From NCBI GenBank assembly GCA_037974665.1, contig CM075764.1:120280325-120344324 (forward strand): 64,000 bases of DNA. Direction: 5' to 3'. Of this stretch, positions 56,701 through 64,000 are shown piece after piece. A model generated the notes under the pieces. The model searched no databases and was not told the DNA's origin. It was given only the letters and a program-made list of their open reading frames with translations. Made by a program: the position numbers and the translations under genes. The DNA is from Ehretia macrophylla. Taxonomy: Eukaryota; Streptophyta; Magnoliopsida; Boraginales; Ehretiaceae. Numbering within the stretch: the first letter of the stretch is position 1; every line of letters begins with the position of its first letter.

Positions 56701-59700
56701 TCAATAATGATGTCCAATTATGCCCATTCTTTCAACATGTTCATTAAATGTTTTAGGTGGCAGTCCCTTTGTTAATGGATCTGCTATCATAAACTTGGTA
56801 CTAATATGGTCTATTGATACTCTTTGTTTCTGAACTCCTTCTTTAACGGCAAAGTATTTTAATTCCATGTGTTTTGCACCCTTTGAATACTTGTCATTCT
56901 TTGAGAAGAATACTGCTGCGGAATTATCACAGTAAATTTTCAGCAGCCTGACAATACTATTGACAATTTCAAGTCCTGAAATAAAGTTCCGTAGCCATAA
57001 TCCATGAACTGTGGCTTCAAAACATGCCACAAATTCAGCCTCCATAGTGGATGCAGCAATGACAGACTGCTTTGCACTTTTCCATGAGATAGCCCTTCCA
57101 GCTAAAAGGAACAAATACCCAAATGTGGATTTTCTTGTATCAGTACATCCAGCAAAATCTGAATCTGAATATCCAACCACCTCTAAATGATCGCATCTTC
57201 TATAAGTGAGCATGATATCTTTTGTTCCTTGCAAATATCTGAGAACTTTCTTTGCAGCTTTCCAATGATCTAATCCTGGATTACTTTGATACCTACCTAG
57301 CATACCGACAGCAAAACTAATGTCCAGCTTGGTACAAGTTTGTGTATACATTAAGCTACCAACAACAGAAGCGTAAGGAATATTTTTCATTTGTTCACGT
57401 TCCAATTCATTCTTTGGACATTGCATAAGGCTAAATTTATCACCTTTTTGAATTGGAACAATACCTGTTGAACACCTTCCCATATTGAATCTCTCTAGAA
57501 TTTTATTAATATATGCTTTTGAGACAATCCTAACAAACCTTGTGATCTATCACGAAATATCTCAATTCCTATCACATAGGTTGCATCTCCCATATCTTTC
57601 ATTTCAAAACTCTCAGAGAGAAATTTCTTAGTTTCATGTAATAAACCAAGATTATTTGTAGCAAGCAAAATATCATCAACATACAAAACTAATATAATAA
57701 ACTTGCTCCCACTGACCTTCATATAAATACACCGATCAACAGTGTTTTCCTTAAATCCAAAGGAAGTTATAGTATCATTAAACTTAAGATACCATTGCCG
57801 GGAAGCTTGCTTAAGTCTGTATATAGATTTCTTTAATTTACACACCATGTGTTCATTTTCTTTAATTGAAAAGCCTTCAGGTTGATCCATATAAAAATAT
57901 TCTTCTAAATTTCCATTAAGAAAGGCAGTTTTCACATCCATTTGATGTAACTCTAAATCATAATGAGCTACTAATGCCAATATAATTCTAAGTGAATCTT
58001 TTTTAGAAACCGGTGAAAAAGTTTCTTTGTAGTCAATGCCATCTTTCTGAGTAAAGCCTTTGGCGACAAGTCTAGTCTTATATCTTTCGATATTGCCATT
58101 AGAGTCATGTTTAGTCTTAAAGACCCATTTGCACCTGACTTTCTTAGAACCTTTAGGCAATTCGACAAGATCCCACACTTGATTTTTATCCATAGACTTT
58201 AATTCTTCTTCCATGGCATCTATCCACTTAGTAGAATCAACACTTTCAATGGCTTGTGAAAATGAAACTGGATCATTATCAATTCCTAAGTCAATTTCTG
58301 ACTCTTGTAGATAAATCACGTAATCATCAGAAATAGCATGTCTCCTTTGTCTTTGAGATTTTCTTAATCCTACTTCTTGTGGTTCACCTACTATAGTAGG
58401 TTCATTATTGATATTCTTATTTTGGAGTGGTTGGTCATTCATTTGTTGTTCTTGAACATTATTAGGTTGAACAACAAATTTAGAAGTTACAGGTAAAGGT
58501 ATCTCCACCCTAACTTCTTGAATGACCACATTACGCGGTTCACCACTCCCACTAATTTCACCATTCTCAATGAACCTAGCATTTCCAGTTTCTACTATTC
58601 TTGGACTATGAATAGAACAATAAAATCTATACCCCTTGGATTTTTCTGGATAACCAATGAAATAACTACTAATCGTTCGAAAATCCATTTTTTTTTCATG
58701 TGGATTATAAACTCTTACTTCCGCTGGACAACCCCAAACATGTAAATGTCTTAAACTAGGTTTCCTTCCTGTCCATAGTTCAAATGGAGTCTTTGGAACT
58801 GCCTTACTAGGAACCCTGTTTAATAAATACATAATGGTCTTTAATGCATGCATCCACAATGATATGGGCAAAGATGAATAACTTAACATACTCCTAACCA
58901 TATCCAATAGTGTACAATTACGCCTTTCGGCTACACCACTTTGTTGTGGTGTGCCTGGCATAGTGTATTGAGCTCATATGCCATGCTTTTCGAGAAATTT
59001 AGCAAAAGGTCCTGGACATTGACCTGATTCATCATACTTTCCATAAAATTCACCACCTCTATCAGATCTTGTAATTTTCACCTTTTTATCTAATTGCCTC
59101 TCAATTTCTTTAATATAGATCTCAAGAGCATCTAAAGATTGAGACTTATCATGCAATAGATAAATATAACTATAATGTGAAAAATCATCAATAAATGTGA
59201 TAAAATATTTTTCTCCACCCAAAGATGGAACATCGAAAGGTCCACAAATATCAGTGTGTATAATTTCAAGAAGCTATGTGCTTCTTGTGGCTCCCTTTTT
59301 ATTGTGTTTAGTTTGCTTTCCTTTTTACACACTCCGAGATCAGTAAAATCTAAATTTGAAAAAATATTAGTTTTTACTAATCTTTGTATCCTTTCTTTGG
59401 ATATATGACCTAAACGCTTATGCCACAAGTAAGCAGATTTTTCATCAACCAAACTCCTTTTAGTTCCAACATTGTTATGCAAAGTCATTAATGATTCTGA
59501 AAAACTTTTATCAATATGAAATTTATATAAATCGTTACATAATATTCCAGAACCAATAAATTTATTATCCTTATATATACTAAAAGATCCATGACCAAAT
59601 TTAAATGAGAATCCCATAGTATCAAGTTTCGGTAAAGATACTAAATTACGGGAAAAAGTGGGTATATAGAGGGTTTGAAACAAATCCAAATAATGCCTAG

Positions 59701-60700
59701 TATCCAAAACTAAACGATAAGTGCCAATTCCTTCAACTGAGCTTTGTTTCCATTCCCCATGAATACAAAATTCTCATTTTGCTTTATGCTTTGGATTGTA
59801 AGGAATCCCTGCATTATATTGGAAATATAAATTGTTGAGCCAGAATCAATCCACCATGTGTTATAAGGAACTACAGTTAAGTTTGATTCGAAACATACAA
59901 AAGCACTAGGGTTACCTCTACTTTCGAACCAAGCCTTTCGTTTCATGCATTCTTTCTTCATGTGTCCAAATTTGTTACAAAATCGACACTTAATGCCTTT
60001 ATGCTCCTTTTTCTGAATCTAAGCTTTAGAAGAGACATTCTGATTATGCAATCCTTTCTTCTTGCTCTGTCCAGGCTTTCCTTTAGAATTCTTTCCAGCT
60101 TCTTGACTTACGAAATGAACAGAATGAATCCTTTGATTCTTTAGCCTTGTCTCCTCTTGTACAAGCATATTGGCCAATTCATTAACCTTCCACTTATCTT
60201 TTATAGTGTTGTAGTTCATTTGAAATGGCCCATATTGCTCAGGAGGCAAGGAATTTAGTATAAACTGAACTAGAAAATACTCATCCACATTCATCCCCAG
60301 TGCCTTAAGCTTTGCTGCTATGTTAGTCATCTCAAGAACATGTTCATGCATGGAACGTGAACCATCATATTTCATGGTGGTCAAGTTTCCCATAAGTGTT
60401 CCAGCGAGTAACTTGTCAGCATTCTGTGAACGCTCTTCAATAGCTTTCATATATTCCTTACCGTTTTCCCTTTTTGTAATAGTAGACTTAATATTATTCG
60501 CAATAGTCATACGCATAAACATTAAGCTAAGTCTGTTTGATCTTTCCCAAACCTTATAGAAAGATTTTTCCTCTTCACTACTTTTGTCTGTAATAGCAGT
60601 GGGTTCCTCGACTTGAAGGGCTAAATCAAGATATAACACACCTAAGTGAATTGGACTTGCTCGCACCAGTCCGAGAAATTTAATCCATTGAATAGAAGAA
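56701..60700 (-). pseudogene. copia gag-pol, minus strand, broken
   Basis: From right to left: Gag with an N-terminal NFSDW-type region (about 60690), a frame change near 60650, the UBN2-like body to 60019, a stop, then a CCHC knuckle CRFCNKFGHMKKEC (about 59990-59950). Protease has WWIDSGS (about 59850). Integrase zinc region starts near 59430, with deletion and frame change near 59320-59260, then the core to about 58650. Reverse transcriptase spans 58270-57600 with YVDD near 57680. A frame change near 57490 precedes RNase H, which runs to the stop at 56701 and keeps YSDSDFAG, EAEFVA and the C-terminal DPLTKGLPP. Breaks make it nonfunctional. Confidence 0.88.
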
Positions 60701-61968
60701 CAAACAATGCATGCGAATGAAGACTAACAGGAATAGATACTGCAAATATAAAAAATATAAACTTTCATTTAAATTTTGGTTTCGGTAAATAATGGAGGTA
60801 AACAATAAGTGTATATCAAAGTTTTCCTTTGGGAAATACCAAAATATACAAACACAACTATAACGATGCTAATATAACATAATTTGATAATTACATATAT
60901 TTTAATTAGATGTGTTTGTTATCTTTGGATGTATAACAATCTAAGAAAATGTATATCAATTATCAACATTTACAAATTATAAGAACAAATTGATCAACCT
61001 TTGGGCGATCCCTAAATGTCTTATAATCGCAAACTTTAATTTACCCACAAATAAGTAATTTTTTTTTAATGTCATTTCAAAGCATCAAACTTTATGGGTA
61101 ATTGAAAATTTTCACAATTTGAAATTCACTACACTATAAGATTTGGCCACTTTGGTGACTAACAAATCATCTATAATAGAATTTCATAATTGCAAAATAT
61201 TTATTTATTTTCGATAATTAGTATGTATAAATTTCTTACACTCCTAAATAATCATGTGCAGAAAATGGTGCCAATACAATGTTAATACATATAATGCATT
61301 ATTCAAGTGATTTCTAGTATAAACAAATCAATTGTCTATAATAATCTCGAAAACACATTTGGGACTAAGAATCTGACTAGCACATTGGTTCAGTAGTTGC
61401 GTATTAATAAAATGACACGTGATCGGAACAGTAAGCTTCCTTCTACTTTAATTTTTTTTAATGTAAAATTAGCATAAAGTAGACATTCATATGCAAATTA
61501 ATCCTCTCTTCTGTAAGTTTTGATCATAAGTAAATTCTTTTAATGCATAAATAGGTTTGACATGTTATACCACTTAGCAATAAACTATGTTGACTGATCT
61601 GTGATAATTGATCAATCTCATATGAAAACCAAGAACTTATACGAAATTACCACATCAATATTTTGTGATCATGACGATTAAGACTAACATCTGATCATAA
61701 CAAACGTTCCAGTAATGCGGAAGTCGATAGAGAATAACATGTGTAATGTCTGACGCATTGCTTTGATAATTGATAACAATTCATATTGATAACATACTAG
61801 CATATTTTTTCTTGCATATCTTTCTTGGTTTTCATATATTTCATCAGCCTTACATATATAAATTGTCAGCAATTATACCAGACCATTATCTTCATCCTCT
61901 CTAAATAAAATAGTGAACATAATGGAGAAAGCATTAATTATAATGGAAAATCATAAGTTCTTAAACCA
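60701..61968 (-). other. copia 5' untranslated region
   Basis: About 1.27 kb of AT-rich sequence between the start of Gag and the primer site, without a coding frame. This is long for a copia leader. No separate insertion with clear ends was seen in it. Confidence 0.6.
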
Positions 61969-61981
61969 GGCTCTAATACCA
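61969..61981 (-). other. copia primer-binding site
   Basis: On the minus strand TGGTATTAGAGCC follows the 5' LTR by two bases. It matches the initiator-Met complement TGGTATCAGAGC at all but one position. Confidence 0.75.
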
Positions 61982-61983
61982 CA

Positions 61984-62423
61984 TGTTAAAATATACTTTT
62001 ATCATTTATATTAACAATCATATATATAAATCTGTAATGCCCAAAGTTTTTAAGAACTTTATAATTTTTACGAACTTGATAAGAGTTGTGTACCTTGATC
62101 CATTGTTGTTCTTTGATGCAGACCCTTATGCAGAAATTAAGAAGACATTGGTTTCTCTCTCTTTCTCACTGTCTGTTATGTAGTTTTAATGATGGAAAAC
62201 TAACGTTCTATCAATAGTGCAGAGAGAGGACCAGGCTTATATATATAAAGAATGAATAGGTGTCTTCCATCAAGACACCCAATCACAAGACACCTCTTTA
62301 TTGGCCAATAAGAGTTAAGGATTTAACTTAATTATTTAAACTATTATTAATTAGATATATAATAATCTAATTAAATACACAAGGCCTATTATTCAATATG
62401 GGCCATACAAAATAATTCTAACA
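61984..62423 (-). repeat. copia 5' LTR, intact
   Basis: 440 bp; on the minus strand it starts TGTTAGAATT and ends TTTTAACA. It serves as the empty-site reference for both insertions in the left LTR. Confidence 0.9.
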
Positions 62424-62523
62424 TTGGAATCCTTGGTTAGCCATGGCAAGGACCCTCCATGAAGATTCTAGGTGGAGAATTTTTTCAAGAAGGTTTAAGT
62501 CAAGTTACATCACATAAGCTCGA

Positions 62524-62770
62524 ATCTCTTCTTCTATTATTTTGAAAGTATAAGTAAAGACTGTAACAAGTTATTAACAGTGTGGTATTCAATAAAAAAT
62601 TGTAATAAGTCTGAGATCTCCTCCTTTATTATTTTCTAAAAATATATGCAAAGGTTGTGACAAGTTATTAACGGTGTGGTTCTCCCCTTCCATTTTTTTT
62701 AATAAAAACAAACAAAGATTGTGACAAGTTATTAACGGTATAATATTCAATAGAAAATTGCAAACCTAGT
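62524..62770. repeat. three degenerate copies of a short module
   Basis: The module 'aaaggttgtgacaagttattaacggtgtggt' occurs at about 62556, 62650 and 62713, twice followed by 'attcaataaaaaattg'. It lies immediately right of the copia element. No further feature was seen between 62429 and 63004. Confidence 0.6.
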
Positions 62771-63004
62771 TAGTCTACACAATAGTTCGCCTTTTTCTGG
62801 TGAATTTTGGTGAACCTTATGATGCTTTCGGTTGAAATGAACCATCATGTTTGTGTTCGCGAGACAAAAAGTAACATATGGATGGAAAAATCAATTATGA
62901 TGATATATAGGCAGTGACACAAGAAAGTGATGGTAGCTCTCTTCTCTTATCAAGCATTTGATGTCAACAGGTTGATGAGCACCCTCAACACCCTCAAATC
63001 ACAA

Positions 63005-64000
63005 TATGCAAAATCAAACTAAAACACATCAAATCAAGCCTTTTCGATCAGATAAGATTGGTTACATAGATCTGACCAACTTTATTCTTTCATGTTCTAA
63101 ATTCTACTCTTAGCTAAATCATGATATACAAAAAAAAAAAAAAAAAAGCAAAACGGAACCCTGGACGAAGATTAAACTATAATGAAGTAATATAGCCAAC
63201 TATTTAGATCTCATTACGTACATAGTTGTATATTGTAATATCCCACATTAGTAAGAAATATGTTAAGTGAATGGTATTAAATATATGTGGTACCGATGAG
63301 TCTAAGGTATTAACTCGAATTGACCAATTTAAACTAGTAAATTTGATGCGTTAATTAAAAGCATATGATACTTTTTTCGCTTGCGGACTTTGGACATGAG
63401 AAATATATCACCTTGGTGCCATTTTGTGGGAAACTAACAAGCATCTTCACATGTACTCTACTCTATTTCTCTCAGGTAGTTTAAAACACATTGAGCCCAC
63501 TACTTAGGTGGGCTAACTTTTATCCCACATTCGCTTCCCAAGTCTAAACATACAATGGTCTCGAAAATGCTATAACTTTTTGAATTCAGCCCAAGAGAAA
63601 AATCTAAAGGCTCACATTTCTAGACATGAGATTTTATGAAGAAACACCAATTTATGCATCTTCATGGTTAATGCAAAACCAAACTAAAACATATCAAATC
63701 AAGCCTTTTCGATTAGATAAGATTGATTACATAGATCTGACCAATTTTACCATTCTTGTTGAGAGTCGTGTACTAAACTCCTTTCTTAACTAAATCACGA
63801 TATGAAAAAAAGAAAAAGAAAAAAGGCAAAATGGACCAAGATTATGCTATAATGGAGTAATATAGTCAACTATTTAGATCTCATCATGTACACAATTTGT
63901 ATATTGTAATGTCCCACATTGGTAAATAAGAGACATGATAAGTGAGTGATATTAAATATATGTTGTGAGTCTAAGGTATTAACTCGAATTAACCATCTTG
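63005..64000. repeat. 666-bp direct duplication with LTR-like segments
   Basis: The text from 63005 ('atgcaaaatcaaactaaaac') recurs from 63671 and continues to the window end. Each copy contains a segment starting TGTAAT(A/G)TCCCACATT (63234 and 63905). The first runs to ...ATATCA at 63410 and is followed by TTGGTGCCATTTTGTGGG, similar to the gypsy primer site with C-to-T changes. This suggests a small LTR element or tandem TRIM-like array, but no polypurine tract is visible and the right side is cut off. Confidence 0.55.

Larger units (their letters stand above)
53966..62423 (-). mobile_element. Ty1/copia retrotransposon, minus strand, nested insertions
   Basis: The right (5') LTR is 61984-62423 and the left (3') LTR 53966-56321, interrupted twice. 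TTGGA occurs at 53961-53965 and 62424-62428, a perfect 5-bp duplication spanning the whole structure. Primer site and polypurine tract lie where expected. The gag-pol region is of the TNT1-94-like copia type and broken by frame changes and stops. The LTR parts differ by only about 3% plus a 12-bp duplication, so the element is younger than the gypsy one. Confidence 0.9.

Overview
This is plant nuclear DNA, almost certainly from a eudicot. The evidence is spliced genes with GT-AG introns, a LLM-type B-class GATA factor, a DUF1218 wall/membrane protein, a proline-rich extensin-like protein, Ty1/copia and Ty3/gypsy (Tat-lineage) retrotransposons, TRIMs, tRNA-derived SINEs (one resembling the TS family first described in tobacco) and many TIR elements. 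The background is strongly AT-rich, and the gypsy element stands out as GC-richer. The species cannot be fixed from the sequence alone.

Layout. 1-5.9 kb: intergenic, with a foldback element (2657-3110) and a SINE (5141-5305). 5.9-7.3 kb: three-exon DUF1218 gene, predicted 261 aa. 8.7-9.1 kb: possible two-exon gene for a 50-aa membrane protein. 9.45-14.6 kb: decayed copia element with a rearranged, partly inverted 5' LTR. 14.6-21.4 kb: repeat-rich DNA. 21.4-23.9 kb: three-exon gene for a P-loop GTPase-like protein of 381 aa with a C-terminal membrane anchor. 25.8-28.9 kb: SINE, Mutator-like element with a perfect 9-bp target duplication, and a complete TRIM with a perfect 5-bp target duplication. 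30.6-31.8 kb: GATA factor (170 aa) with a site II/telo-box/TATA promoter and an upstream ORF. 34.9-45.4 kb: full-length Tat-lineage gypsy element with a dual RNase H, a 3' minisatellite, an antisense ORF, and a TRIM nested in that antisense ORF. 48.9-49.5 kb: proline-rich secreted protein on the minus strand. 51.6-52.6 kb: PIF/Harbinger-like element. 54.0-62.4 kb: minus-strand copia element whose left LTR is broken by two later TIR elements. 63.0-64.0 kb: a 666-bp direct duplication with LTR-like features, cut by the window end.

The five plausible host genes are unrelated in function and form no cluster or operon. Most recognisable sequence between them is transposon, and every retrotransposon coding region is broken. 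I did not find a convincing previously undescribed multi-gene system. The most unusual observations are the copia LTR whose terminal CA is joined to an inverted internal LTR site, the gypsy polyprotein kept in one frame but interrupted by about eleven stops, the layered nested insertions, and several TIR elements that carry long AT-rich microsatellites. Coordinates and splice sites were read by eye; no database search was possible.
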